Positions 35,315 to 44,559 of a stretch of DNA of 47,476 bases are shown here, piece after piece. Every line of letters starts with the position of its first letter. Within the stretch, counting starts at the first letter, position 1. Source of the stretch: Moorena sp. SIO3I8. GTDB lineage: Bacteria; Cyanobacteriota; Cyanobacteriia; Cyanobacteriales; Coleofasciculaceae. Location of the stretch: assembly GCF_010692325.1 (NCBI RefSeq), contig NZ_JAAHHW010000013.1, forward strand, positions 41,944-89,419, read 5' to 3'. Made by a program: the position numbers and the translations under genes. The notes under the pieces are model-generated. The model was given only the letters and a program-made list of their open reading frames with translations, did not search any database and had not been told where the DNA came from.

Positions 35315-36537
35315 CACTCCCCGGTCATTAGACGCGGGGATTCTTGCTTCAACGAGCCAACTTGCTCAACCAGACCGGAGTCAGGAAAAGTAGAGGTCGA
35401 TTCTCCGCAAGCGTTCGGATTTAAAATCCAAGTTCCTGTGTGCCCCACAGTACTCAAGGCTTTTTCCAGTATGTTGATGGCAGCATTGTGATCACGGTCT
35501 AACTGACAGCCACACTTACAGGCGTGAGTCCTAGTTGATAGAGACTTTTTCACGACCTCGCCACACTCAGAGCAGTTTTGGCTTGTATAGGCTGGGTTGA
35601 CTGCAACAGTTACCCGGCCAAACTTAGTTCCAAAATGCTCCATCCATTTCCTAAACTGATACCAACCTGCATCATTAATAGACTTGGCGAGACAGTGGTT
35701 TTTAACTAAATTCCTTACCCTTAAATCTTCGTAGGCCACCAAATCGTTAGATTGGATTACGCAACGCGCCAGTCTCTTGGCGTGTTCTTCACGTTGCCTA
35801 CTTATTCTAAGGTGTTCTCTACCTAGTTTGTTAATGGCTTTTCGACGGTTAGCAGAGCCTTTCTTTTTTCGGGAAACCCGACGTTGATAAAACTTTAAAC
35901 GCTTTTCACCCGTTCTATAAAACCGAGGGTTGGGTTGTGTATTGCCGTCGGAATCCGTATAGAAATCCTTCAGTCCTACATCCAGTCCTACGGTTTTTCC
36001 AGTTGGCTTTAATTTTTCGTTGACATCAACTGAAACACAGAACTGGAGGTAGTACCCGTCAGCTCGTCGAACTATCCGAACCCTTTTGATTTGTTTTTTG
36101 TCGAATCGCCACAAGTCCCAAGTACCTTTGAGCTTGAGCTTTCCAATTCCCTTCTTGTCACTAAACGTAATCGACTTTTTATCAGGGGAAAACTTCCAAC
36201 CGGACTGTTTGTACTCAACTGAACGACAGTTCTTCTGGAACTTAGGAAAGCCTTTTTTTCCAGGTATTTTTTTCTTGCAATTGTCGTAGAAACGGACGAT
36301 TGATGACCATGCCCTCTCCGCAGCAGCTTGACGGGCAGTAGAGTTCAGTTCATTAGCAAATGGGAATTCTCTAGCCAAGACCTTGCAGTATTTGCTAAGG
36401 TCATACTTTCCAGTTTGTTTGTTGTCCATCCATAGCCTTATGCAGCTATTGCGGATAAATCTAACCGTTCTAATAGCCTCATCTATGGCTTGGTATTGGT
36501 GCTTTTTGCCGTAGGCTTTGAACTCAATTATGATCAT
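35296..36537 (-). CDS. tnpB: TnpB, RNA-guided nuclease of an IS200/IS605-type element
   Basis: 413 aa, full length. An N-terminal helical OrfB region is followed by the RuvC-like core. Motif I is GLDVGLKDFY with Asp186; motif II is LVAYEDLRVRNLVKN with Glu270; the zinc finger is CSECG...CKCGC (about 322-344); motif III is LDRDHNAAINIL (347-358). All catalytic acids are present, so it may be active. TnpB cuts DNA guided by an RNA made from the element's right end. No tnpA is present, so mobility would need a partner elsewhere. Its last codons (QPTS) extend past the element's right hairpin into the 120-aa gene. Confidence 0.92.
   Translation of the reverse strand: MIIIEFKAYGKKHQYQAIDEAIRTVRFIRNSCIRLWMDNKQTGKYDLSKYCKVLAREFPFANELNSTARQAAAERAWSSIVRFYDNCKKKIPGKKGFPKFQKNCRSVEYKQSGWKFSPDKKSITFSDKKGIGKLKLKGTWDLWRFDKKQIKRVRIVRRADGYYLQFCVSVDVNEKLKPTGKTVGLDVGLKDFYTDSDGNTQPNPRFYRTGEKRLKFYQRRVSRKKKGSANRRKAINKLGREHLRISRQREEHAKRLARCVIQSNDLVAYEDLRVRNLVKNHCLAKSINDAGWYQFRKWMEHFGTKFGRVTVAVNPAYTSQNCSECGEVVKKSLSTRTHACKCGCQLDRDHNAAINILEKALSTVGHTGTWILNPNACGESTSTFPDSGLVEQVGSLKQESPRLMTGECHQPTS
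35312..35480 (-). ncRNA. Predicted omega (reRNA) guide scaffold of TnpB
   Basis: By analogy with characterised TnpB systems, the RNA overlaps the 3' end of tnpB and finishes at the right-end hairpin (35319-35339). Its guide would come from flanking DNA, here the minus strand of the 120-aa gene's last codons. The left limit is a guess from family size; there is no direct sequence proof. Confidence 0.4.
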
Positions 36538-36815
36538 TGACCTAAGGTCAAGCTCCGCGAACGGATATCGACCTTTTTTGTTACTGTTTTATACTACCAT
36601 ACCCGGCTACAAAATTTTGATTATTCTCAGATATTCTCTTCACTGCGGCTAAAGCCACCATTTCGCTTTCATCCCGGAGACTAAACCTTATCAGAGGGTC
36701 GCCTTAATCAATAAGTTTTAATCCTTATCTGCATAGCCTGCCAACTATAAAGGATCCACTCTTCTTACGGTAACTTCTGACCCGGTCTAAAGACACGGGG
36801 CTTTCAGCATCGTTG
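35312..36815 (-). mobile_element. TnpB-only IS200/IS605-type (IS1341-like) element, approximate ends
   Basis: The ends are inferred from two similar sub-terminal hairpins in the same orientation: 35319-35339 (ccccggtc, loop atta, gac, bulged g, cgggg) and 36781-36800 (cccggtc, loop taaa, gac, bulged a, cgggg). As is usual for this family there are no terminal inverted repeats or target duplications. Length about 1.5 kb. Exact cleavage sites are not determined. Confidence 0.65.
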
Positions 36816-37130
36816 ATTCTTTGTAAGCTATCAGCTATTAGCTGATAGCTATTAGCTTTTGAATAAAGAGCTAAGCATTCGTTCTGTCAGAGTGTCAAAG
36901 CCTGTGCCACAAATAGAAGTCTGTGTCACAATAGAAGCCTGTTCCACAAAGCCTTTCGGTGTAGCGTAGCCATAGGCCAAGGACTTTTATCAATACTTTC
37001 ACTTATCATTAATCTATCAATATTAAATTCTCCCGGGTTTATTTTAATCTGACCGCTGAACGCTGACTGCTGTTCGCGCACCGTGCGCGTAGCGCATATG
37101 CTTTGCTAACTAATTACCAGGTTTTACAGC
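36538..37130. other. Left end of TnpB element and repeat-rich spacer
   Basis: 36538-36815 is the non-coding left part of the TnpB element with its hairpin. 36827-36862 holds ctatcag/ctattag repeats. 36953-36985 is a gtagcgtagccataggcc palindrome fragment. 37061-37103 is the second copy of the 43-bp block. No gene seen. Confidence 0.6.
37061..37103. repeat. 43-bp repeat block, copy 2
   Basis: Matches 13088-13130 with one substitution, same orientation. In both places a ctgaccg heptamer precedes it. Confidence 0.8.
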
Positions 37131-37154
37131 TTGTCTTTTGATATTTTAAATGAC

Positions 37155-37862
37155 ATGATATACACTACCATGGGCAATTTAGCAAAGTCCATGGTTAAAA
37201 CAACAACTGTCGATCGGATGAGCAAGACCTTATTCACTTACCGACCCAAAGAAATCCCACTCAGCCCTCAGCACTTAGCACTATTTTCAGCACTTAGAAC
37301 TATTTTAAGATTAGCATCAGCCAGTTTGCTAACTATCAGCTTACTAGGTAGTGGTTGTGGAATGGCTAGCCATGAAGATCTAGATTCTGAACAGACCCAT
37401 GCTCAGGTCCATGGTGATAAAACTGAAACCGGTAATCACCATAGTAAAGACATGGAGCATAATCACCATAATCACAAAGTCGGCAGCAGTAGTCACCATG
37501 GTGAAGATATGGGTCATCATCATGGCACAATGGAAATTCCTTCTGGTCAACCTGTTCCAGATGTTGACATAGTGGTGTATCCAGATCCGATGACAGGATG
37601 GAATTTGGAAATAAAGGTTTCTAACTTCCAATTTTCTGCCAAGAATGCTAGCAAAGCCCATCAACCAGGAGAAGGACATGCCCATCTATTCATCAATGGC
37701 AAAAAAATTACCAGGATTTACGGCAATTGGTATTATATTGGCAAGCTTGAACCTGGTAGAAATGAAATCACGGTTACCTTAAATTCCAACAACCATCAGG
37801 ATTTAGTTCATAATGGTGAATTGATTTCAGATACTGAAATTATCGAGCTTACCTCAAATTAG
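37155..37862 (+). CDS. Histidine-rich putative lipoprotein
   Basis: About 235 aa from ATG 37155; TTG 37131 and ATGs at 37170, 37191 and 37218 are alternatives, and the later ones suit a lipoprotein better. The hydrophobic stretch LRLASASLLTISLLGSGC ends in a lipobox-like LLGSGC. A His-rich metal-binding linker follows (HHSKDMEHNHHNHK, SSHHGEDMGHHHG). The C-terminal beta domain (about 120 residues) has GWNLEIKVSNFQFSAKNASK, HQPGEGHAHLFINGKKI and LEPGRNEITVTLNSNNHQDL, resembling small periplasmic copper- or metal-handling domains. A metal-binding role, perhaps copper or nickel, is inferred from the histidines. Membrane-anchored location is likely. No metal operon neighbours. Confidence 0.7.
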   Translation: MIYTTMGNLAKSMVKTTTVDRMSKTLFTYRPKEIPLSPQHLALFSALRTILRLASASLLTISLLGSGCGMASHEDLDSEQTHAQVHGDKTETGNHHSKDMEHNHHNHKVGSSSHHGEDMGHHHGTMEIPSGQPVPDVDIVVYPDPMTGWNLEIKVSNFQFSAKNASKAHQPGEGHAHLFINGKKITRIYGNWYYIGKLEPGRNEITVTLNSNNHQDLVHNGELISDTEIIELTSN

Positions 37863-38245
37863 GCTAACTATAGGGTGATGATTGATGGGGGAAGCTAACA
37901 CATCACTGGAAACTTCGGATCAGTAGTAAACAGGGATATATCGCTTTTTAGTAGTGTTTTCTTTCACTACTGTTTCCGCCAATTCTTCTTCCCTTGTCTG
38001 AAGTTACGCCGCCCGCCCGAAGTAACTATATCTGAAGTTACTGATAACTGGAGGGATGTCTATTGTGTTATGGCTATGTGTTGTGGCTACGAGGATGACC
38101 CGGAGTCCACGCCTATCGTAAGCATCCCGTATTGCTGCTACCTTCCGGTCCTGACAAGGTTTGGGCGTTGCGATCGCGTCGATCCGAGCCACTTATTATA
38201 ATAGCATCAATTTGGCAAAATGGGAAGGAAGATCTCAGTTTTGAT
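37863..38245. other. Spacer without a recognised gene
   Basis: Unique sequence between convergent genes. It includes a tctgaagttac direct repeat (about 37997-38040) and a HIP1-like gcgatcgcgtcgatc site near 38170. A 62-codon minus-strand frame here has no recognisable features and is not called. Confidence 0.5.
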
Positions 38246-38698
38246 CTATTTCGCGAATATCCCCACCCCGTAATAGCATGAAGAGCTTACACAGTGGGGC
38301 ATACCGACTTTAACCATAAATTTCCCACTGCCGCGAGGGGTAACTTGAACAATCGGATATTGACCATAGTCAGTATCATAGTCAACGGTTTGGCCATTGT
38401 TATCATACAGACCTAGGTCAATATCGAGACAAGCATCATCACAAAAACTTACTAAGGTATAAGATTTACCAGCTTCTAGATCCAGGGTAAATGCATCGAC
38501 TTGGTTCCGGGAAAGTCTATTTACTACCGGTCGATGAGTTGGCATATAATCGCGGTCTCTTAAATACTGTGCTGCTGCGATTAATTTATTTTCAACTTGC
38601 CCCTGACGAGGAGAGCTAGCCAAACCAGCAGTGGGGGTGAATAGTAAGCTACTAGCTAGGAGAGCTAGGCCATTCCGAACTATCTTAGTATTAATCAT
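38246..38698 (-). CDS. Small secreted protein, PPC-like beta domain
   Basis: 150 aa from ATG 38698 (a TTG 12 bp upstream is less likely). Signal peptide MINTKIVRNGLALLASSLLF, then TPTAGLA. The mature part has DAFTLDLEAGKSYTLVSFCD, DACLDIDLGLYDNNGQTVDY, GSGKFMVKVGMPHCVSSSCY and YGVGIF. The layout resembles bacterial pre-peptidase C-terminal-like beta sandwiches, and four Cys could form two disulfides. Periplasmic or secreted. The function is unknown. Monocistronic. Confidence 0.75.
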   Translation of the reverse strand: MINTKIVRNGLALLASSLLFTPTAGLASSPRQGQVENKLIAAAQYLRDRDYMPTHRPVVNRLSRNQVDAFTLDLEAGKSYTLVSFCDDACLDIDLGLYDNNGQTVDYDTDYGQYPIVQVTPRGSGKFMVKVGMPHCVSSSCYYGVGIFAK

Positions 38699-39585
38699 AT
38701 ATAATAGCAATAAGCGTTTGATTTAATGTTGACTTAAGAGTGATTTTTAGTTATTCCAATTCTCAGCAATGCCTGCAACCAATAAATCTTACCTTTTGGT
38801 AATTGATAATTGGAGTAGGATTACCGATGGCTCGAACAATCCTACCTATTTTGCAGGCTTAAAAAGCCTTCTAGCATAACAATCTAGTAATCTTAGTTCA
38901 CTCATGGTTGATTAGTGCTTGTTGTACCAATCCAAAATCACCAATAATGTAGAGGCGCACACACAGCATTTTCAAACGAGTAGCAGATTCTTGGGTAGTC
39001 AATAGGATTCACTATTAACAGTTATAGCAGTCGCCAGGGCAGGCGCGGACATGACAAAAGTCTCAAACCTAAGTAAGCGCAAGAGTTTGACTTCTGACTT
39101 CTGACTTCTGACTTCTGACTTCTGCTATATCACTAGAATCTTGATTACTGACTAGCTCCTCTAGGTGGCTTATGTTATGATTATCGGAGACTAATGTATG
39201 GGATAACGTATACTAATGTATAACTTATGTATGATTACCCTCAAGGATTATCAATCTGGCAGGTAATTAAAAATTAGCTATTAGCCATTCCAGAAGCTGA
39301 TAGCTGATAGCACCTCAAGTAGCACCATCTGTAGCGCATTAGCTGATAGCTGAGCAATAAGTCCCATTAAACTGACGATACTTACCAAAAAAAATACTCC
39401 GCTGGTGAGCGAAGTAAGTAAGTTTAAAGGAGCAATGATAAGCTTTGCTGAACTAAGGAATGATATGAATTAGACTTGGGTAGTTAGCAAATAGTGAATT
39501 ACCAATTATCCATTACTATTATCTATTACCCATTACCCTAAATCATGCCATTAATCAGCAATGTCAAATCCTTAGGTACACAATA
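38699..39585. other. Long spacer upstream of the secreted-protein gene and downstream of ilvB
   Basis: No confident gene. A 36-codon plus-strand ORF (38769-38879, MPATNKSYLLVIDNWSRITD) is open but unsupported. It holds acttctg heptamers (about 39086-39122), the gctacttgaggtgc element in inverse orientation (39310-39323), ctatcagc repeats, the ilvB terminator (39387-39416) and degenerate attaccc heptamers (about 39500-39538). Confidence 0.55.
39387..39416 (-). terminator. Intrinsic terminator downstream of ilvB
   Basis: On the minus strand tacttcgctcaccagcggag followed by ta forms a 9-bp stem with one mismatch and a 4-nt loop (cacc), directly followed by eight T. It is about 170 bp past the ilvB stop. 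Confidence 0.75.
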
Positions 39586-41445
39586 TTAAAGCTTGGTGCC
39601 GCACTCAGGACAAAAATTGTTACTTGCTACATTCTTGGCACCACAGTTACTGCAATAGATTAGCTCCGTAGCATTCTTGAGTATTGGTTTTTCTGGTAAA
39701 CCAATCATTTGGGCATTACTCTTACCAGGGGCTACCATTGGGTAACAATTCTCGTCTTTGGTTACATGAACATCTAACAACACAGGACCATCGTAGGCTA
39801 GCATTTGTGCGATCGCATCCTGTAGTTCATCCCGAGTAGTAACTATCATGCCCTTAACCCCGTAAGCCTGAGCCAGTTGCACAAAATCCGGCATCCCGAC
39901 TTCCATATTTGAAGAGGAATAACGCTGCCCATAGAACGCTTGTTGCCACTGGCGTACCATTCCCTGCCAACCGTTGTTAATAATCACGGTCTTAACATTG
40001 ATGCCATATTGAGCCAGGGTACCCAGTTCCTGGATATTCATCTGAATACTGGCATCACCGGCAATACAAATCACTTGCTGATCTCGGAATGCTACCTGCA
40101 CTCCCATGGCTGCTGGCATGCCATAGCCCATGGTTCCCAATCCCCCACTGGAAATCCACTGGCGCGGTCCATTATTAAGAAATTGCGCTGCCCACATCTG
40201 ATGTTGACCGACATCCGTGGTGTAGTAAGCCTTTGGTGCTTGACGCCCTACCTCTACAATCACTTCTTGGGGAGATAGACTATCGGGGTATTCAGGCACC
40301 TGCAAGGGATATTCCTGACGCCAACGGTTAATCCGTGCTAGCCACTCCTGGGTTTGATTAGGTTCTGCTGAGATATTCATTTCCTGGTAACGGCGCAACA
40401 TATCTTGCAAAACCCGGCGCACATCCCCTACTATTGGCACTTGGGGATAGCGGTTTTTCCCAACCTCAGCCGGATCAATGTCGATGTGAATGACTTGAGC
40501 GTGAGAGGCAAACTGATCCAGTTTCCCGGTCACCCGGTCATCAAATCGCGCTCCTACAGCAATCAGTAAGTCACACTCACTAACAGCAAAGTTAGCATAG
40601 GCAGTGCCATGCATCCCCAGCATTTTTAGCGATAGGGGATGGGATTCGTCAAATGCTCCCTTGCCCATCAACGTGGTAGTTACCGGAATTTGGAAGATTT
40701 CTGCCAGTTGGCGCAGTTCATCATGGGCACCAGCAGCAATGGTTCCGCCACCAACGTAAAGCAGGGGTCGTCGTGCTTGCCGAATTAAATTTAGGGCTTG
40801 GTTAATTTGGCGGGGATTGCCCTTTAGTGTTGGACGATAGCCCACCAACTTGAGTTGATTAGCTTCCACCGGTACATAGTCACATTCCTCTAAACCCACG
40901 TCTTTGGGTATGTCAATCAGGACTGGTCCAGGACGTCCGGTGCTAGCGATGTGGAAAGCTTCGGCAACAATCCGCGCCATATCAGCAGGGTCACGCACCA
41001 CATAAGAGTGTTTGACAACGGGCAAAGTAATCCCAAAGATATCGGTTTCCTGGAAGGCATCAGAACCAATAGCAGCACGGGCGACTTGACCGGTTACACA
41101 AATTAGGGGAATTGAGTCCATGTGAGCAGTAGCTATACCGGTAACTAGGTTAGTGGCTCCCGGACCAGATGTAGCAAAACAGACACCGACTTTGCCAGTA
41201 GCACGGGCATAACCATCAGCAGCGTGGGATGCTCCTTGCTCGTGTCGGACTAGGATGTGCTGTATTTTACCAGCATCTTCCCAGTGGTATAGTTCGTCAT
41301 ATATCGGTAGAATTGCCCCACCGGGATAGCCGAAGATATGGGTCACACCGTGACGGTGGAGACTATCCATTAGAGCAAATGCTCCTGTGCGGCGAGTGGG
41401 GGTAGTTGATGAGCCTGGGGTTGTTGAGATTACTTGGGATTGCAC
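39586..41445 (-). CDS. ilvB: Acetolactate synthase large subunit with C-terminal zinc ribbon
   Basis: 619 aa from GTG 41445 ([11 protein letters not shown]); a TTG at 41496 would add 17 residues. The TPP-dependent core is complete: [20 protein letters not shown], the cofactor-activating Glu in [15 protein letters not shown], the FAD/quinone region [20 protein letters not shown], and the TPP/Mg motif [20 protein letters not shown] plus [14 protein letters not shown]. It makes acetolactate or acetohydroxybutyrate for Val, Leu and Ile. Odd: after the usual end (MIGLPEKP) come about 30 residues with [19 protein letters not shown], a double CxxC zinc ribbon not part of standard IlvB. The small subunit is not in this window. 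Confidence 0.95.
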   Translation of the reverse strand: MQSQVISTTPGSSTTPTRRTGAFALMDSLHRHGVTHIFGYPGGAILPIYDELYHWEDAGKIQHILVRHEQGASHAADGYARATGKVGVCFATSGPGATNLVTGIATAHMDSIPLICVTGQVARAAIGSDAFQETDIFGITLPVVKHSYVVRDPADMARIVAEAFHIASTGRPGPVLIDIPKDVGLEECDYVPVEANQLKLVGYRPTLKGNPRQINQALNLIRQARRPLLYVGGGTIAAGAHDELRQLAEIFQIPVTTTLMGKGAFDESHPLSLKMLGMHGTAYANFAVSECDLLIAVGARFDDRVTGKLDQFASHAQVIHIDIDPAEVGKNRYPQVPIVGDVRRVLQDMLRRYQEMNISAEPNQTQEWLARINRWRQEYPLQVPEYPDSLSPQEVIVEVGRQAPKAYYTTDVGQHQMWAAQFLNNGPRQWISSGGLGTMGYGMPAAMGVQVAFRDQQVICIAGDASIQMNIQELGTLAQYGINVKTVIINNGWQGMVRQWQQAFYGQRYSSSNMEVGMPDFVQLAQAYGVKGMIVTTRDELQDAIAQMLAYDGPVLLDVHVTKDENCYPMVAPGKSNAQMIGLPEKPILKNATELIYCSNCGAKNVASNNFCPECGTKL

Positions 41446-42158
41446 GCTTATCACCTCTAGTGGTAGATCAGGTCCTTTGGTGCGACCTGTGGCCAATTAA
41501 ATTCGCCAAGGTCAAGAACACCTATGCTGTTAAGGGTGTTAGATTGCTGATAATAGCTGAGCAGAATTTTAGAATAACTGTTAATTTTACTACAGTACGG
41601 GTTTTGTATTTCAGTTTACTCTTAATATATGGAACTGTCCAGACAACTTGGCAGGATTTTTCCTTTGAGCACTCTGGGTCTAGTTATCAGCTAGAACCAT
41701 AAAATAGATAAATCAGTCTACGATTGTATGCTAGTGGTAACTCTAACTAGTTATGCTTTAGGAAAAATTTATAATTTATGGTATTATTTTTTTTTAGTGC
41801 TAAATAATTCCAACTGGCATCAAGTTTCAAATTTATATTTGAGGGAATAGGGAATAGGGCATAGGGAATAGGGAATAGGGAATAGGGAATAGGGAATAGG
41901 GAATAGGGAATAGGGAATAGGGAATAGGGAATAGGGAATAGGGAATAGGGAATAGTAATACTATTTGAGGAGTTAAATACAATTGAAATTAATTTTATTT
42001 TTTTTCTGGTAATATATTTCAATATAAAATAAGTTAAATATGATAGTTTAAACACTAAAAAACACAACTAAAACCAACATTTATTTAAAATTGCCTCTTG
42101 TTTATTGCATTATTTAAATATTTGTTGAGTATAATAAAACCAGAATATCGTTGATTTA
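41446..42158. other. Spacer upstream of ilvB with large heptamer array
   Basis: 41446-41840 is unique sequence, presumably the ilvB promoter and leader, with no recognised riboswitch. 41842-41956 is a gggaata array. 41957-42158 is very AT-rich. Minus-strand open frames across the array are repeat artefacts. Confidence 0.6.
41842..41956. repeat. Heptanucleotide tandem repeat (gggaata), about 16 units
   Basis: The longest and purest array in the window; one unit is gggcata. High purity suggests recent expansion. Confidence 0.92.
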
Positions 42159-42560
42159 TCAGACATTGCCAGGGAAATGAATATCCAAATCTGCCATCAG
42201 GGTGCTTAAGGATATTTGGCGCAAACGAGCTAATTCTGCCATGGCTTCGACACGTTTAGCTTCGATGGTTTCCACTTGATCACTTAAAGCCAAAAGTTCC
42301 CTATACTGACCAGGTGTCAGCATCTCCATTCTTCGTTTTTCAATCAGTTCATCGTAACGGTTTTGAATTTCTGGTGGTACACCTTGATTAATAGTTATTA
42401 GCAACCTAGCCTGATCTGAAGAAAGACTGGGGGCTTTCCGTTGTGCCTGGAGGGATATGATGTATGCTCCAACTTTCTCCAGTTCAGATAAACTGAGTTG
42501 TTCAACAGCTCTCAGTAACTGCTCGTAGGAGAGCTGAGCTTCAACTTTAAGATTTACCAT
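42159..42560 (-). CDS. Cyanobacterial conserved hypothetical (133 aa)
   Basis: An all-helical soluble protein: VNLKVEAQLSYEQLLRAVEQ, LSLSELEKVGAYIISLQAQR, KAPSLSSDQARLLITINQGV, PPEIQNRYDELIEKRR and LTPGQYRELLALSDQVETIE. I recognise the pattern as a small family found in many cyanobacteria without assigned function, sometimes near toxin-antitoxin genes. The start ATG 42560 gives the typical MVxLKVExQLS N terminus. No partner gene is present here. It may be an antitoxin-like or coiled-coil adaptor protein, but that is inference. Confidence 0.7.
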   Translation of the reverse strand: MVNLKVEAQLSYEQLLRAVEQLSLSELEKVGAYIISLQAQRKAPSLSSDQARLLITINQGVPPEIQNRYDELIEKRRMEMLTPGQYRELLALSDQVETIEAKRVEAMAELARLRQISLSTLMADLDIHFPGNV

Positions 42561-42749
42561 TGGTTGTTGTCGATTTTAGCGCTAATTAAATTATAAAAAA
42601 TTAAATTATAAAAAAATAGGAGCGAAGCATTGGGATAATGCTAAACACTCCAAGCTAGATTTTATGTTTAAATGTTTCGCGATAATTAGGATAAAAAACC
42701 CTTTTATAATCCAGTCCTTGATTAGGGTAGGAAAGTTGCTCGACGCGCG

Positions 42750-42776
42750 ACCTAAGGGTCGAAACAACCCTTAGGT
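42750..42776. other. Perfect 10-bp-stem hairpin after the ABC permease gene
   Basis: acctaagggt and acccttaggt enclose a 7-nt loop (cgaaaca), 12 bp past the permease stop. On the minus strand the T run lies before, not after, the stem, so it is not a classical terminator; it could still be a 3'-end stabilising structure. Confidence 0.6.
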
Positions 42777-42788
42777 AGACTAAAAAAA

Positions 42789-44507
42789 TTAATCAGCAGT
42801 GACGGGTAATTGGGTTTTTCCAGAAAGCAAGGCTTTGGTGGTTGATTCTCCTGCTTGTCGCAATTGTCTTCCTAGCTGTACGTTCAATAACGTTAGGGCT
42901 AGGGACTGACCAATGATGGCCAAGAAAACACTACTTGCAGTAGCATGCTGCAAACTAGTCCAATGGAATGCGGAAAATAGCCATAAAGCAGGAGTCTCAT
43001 AGGGATCCATCGACCCAATCGAGAAAAGGATGGGGGGTAAGAGAATCAATCCTCCTACCGTTATCACAGCACCAGCAGCTCGCTTCTTTGCTTTCATCAA
43101 CAGCATTAACTGAGCAACTGTGGCGTAGATCATGATAATACTGCTATTGAGCAACAGTGCGAACAGGGCAGCTATCTTGTACTCATTGGCAGGCCAAAGT
43201 AGGATCCAGGGCAGTAACATCGCAGATGCGATCGCACAATTTATTGCCACTGCCACCACAGCCGGACTTTTGTCACCCCAGATTAAGTCAGCTATCAGCC
43301 CTCCTTTTTTGCGGAAAGTCCGATCCTGATGTCGGTAGCGCGCCCAATCTTGCAAGGTTTGTCGATGGGGACTCAAAGCAGCAATCAGAGCTAGAAACAG
43401 CACCACATTGAACACCAGCAGCATCTGTGAATTCTGTTCCAAGCCATGGGTATAACCACGCCAGTTTTTGACTTGAGGGTTGAGGGCAAATCCTAAAATC
43501 ACTGCTTCCAAGCTAGCGGTCAGCCAGTAACTCTGTTGCTTGTTAATCAGGGTTGCTTTAGGGTTATGGAAGCAACGATTTAGCCCTTGCCCAAGCCAGT
43601 AGCTGCCAACACCGTAGTTGAGGACAATAAAACCAGCCATAGTCCAGAAACTGGCACCGATATGGATACCAAACCAGCGCAAATCTTGGAAACTACGGTG
43701 ATAAGTAGAAATCCTACTTGCATCAAAGGAATTAGAATCAATCAGGTACGGTAAGACAATGGTGGGATTAAACAACGTTAGCCAGTCAGCTGGGTAATTG
43801 CTGACACCACTGTCATGAATCACCATGGTCGTGATCCACAAGAAGATGAGTACAGCACCAGAACCTAACCAAGCTTGGAAACCTCCTAGAGATCTGCTAA
43901 CTAAGCCAAATAGTAGCGCCATGCTATAGCAAAATAGGCAACTGGTAGCGAGAACGGTGTAAAATCCTAAAAGCTCAATCAAATGGATTTGACCAGCAAT
44001 AGCTGCACAAAAATGCAATGGTAAGGCGAAACCAACTGCTAGATAAAGCAATGCTGGTACCCCCAGTAGTTTGCCACCTAGGATGCTCCGGCTTGACTGA
44101 GGTGTCAGGCGCAGAAAGTTCAGGGTGCCACGACTTTCTTCTTTGGAGAGGTCACTGATTAGCATATAGGTGCCAACCACCAACAAGCTGAAAACCGCGA
44201 TAATACTCAGCCAGACAAATACATCTTGCCACCACAGAGGCCAGTTAATCTCAAAACCTCCCAAGCCATCTGGTAGGCAAGGACGCTGGTAATCGTAGTT
44301 GACACCAGTGCAATATCGGTTATAAATGGTACGGTCACCATCAACTACTGGTAGCTTACTTCCAAAACCGATCAGCATCATCAACTGACCAACCAAGGAT
44401 ATTGCCACTGTAATCAGGACATTGCGCTGTTTGAAACGGCCTTTGAGTTCTCGAAACACCTGGGGATTCAATTCCCCAAGTTGGTTAACTAAATTATTAA
44501 GTGCCAT
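42789..44507 (-). CDS. ABC transporter permease (ABC-2 type)
   Basis: A 572-aa inner-membrane protein with about twelve hydrophobic segments. The N-terminal part has NPQVFRELKGRFKQRNVLIT, VFSLLVVGTYMLISDLSKEE, then SRGTLNFLRLTPQSSRSILG, the usual cytoplasmic loop of ABC-2 exporters. Soluble periplasmic or cytoplasmic segments lie around 60-85 and 380-410. It is the membrane half of the exporter whose ATPase is encoded 52 bp upstream on the same strand, so the two form an operon. The substrate is unknown; ABC-2 systems export drugs, lipids or polysaccharides. Confidence 0.85.
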   Translation of the reverse strand: MALNNLVNQLGELNPQVFRELKGRFKQRNVLITVAISLVGQLMMLIGFGSKLPVVDGDRTIYNRYCTGVNYDYQRPCLPDGLGGFEINWPLWWQDVFVWLSIIAVFSLLVVGTYMLISDLSKEESRGTLNFLRLTPQSSRSILGGKLLGVPALLYLAVGFALPLHFCAAIAGQIHLIELLGFYTVLATSCLFCYSMALLFGLVSRSLGGFQAWLGSGAVLIFLWITTMVIHDSGVSNYPADWLTLFNPTIVLPYLIDSNSFDASRISTYHRSFQDLRWFGIHIGASFWTMAGFIVLNYGVGSYWLGQGLNRCFHNPKATLINKQQSYWLTASLEAVILGFALNPQVKNWRGYTHGLEQNSQMLLVFNVVLFLALIAALSPHRQTLQDWARYRHQDRTFRKKGGLIADLIWGDKSPAVVAVAINCAIASAMLLPWILLWPANEYKIAALFALLLNSSIIMIYATVAQLMLLMKAKKRAAGAVITVGGLILLPPILFSIGSMDPYETPALWLFSAFHWTSLQHATASSVFLAIIGQSLALTLLNVQLGRQLRQAGESTTKALLSGKTQLPVTAD

Positions 44508-44559
44508 ATCGCTATTAGTCTCCTTTTACTCGCCATGTGATGAGGCAGCTATGATCGAG

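Noticed and set aside
38004-38192. 62-codon minus-strand frame
   Set aside because: No start context, motif or conservation hint.
38769-38879. 36-codon plus-strand ORF in the ilvB downstream spacer
   Set aside because: No clear ribosome binding site, no family, and length expected by chance; mentioned only in the spacer entry.
41747-42067. 106-codon minus-strand open frame rich in SLFPIPY repeats
   Set aside because: It is created by the gggaata heptamer array, which has no stop in that frame; no gene features.
42750-42776. Intrinsic terminator for the ABC permease operon
   Set aside because: Perfect stem, but no T run follows it on the minus strand; kept only as a hairpin.
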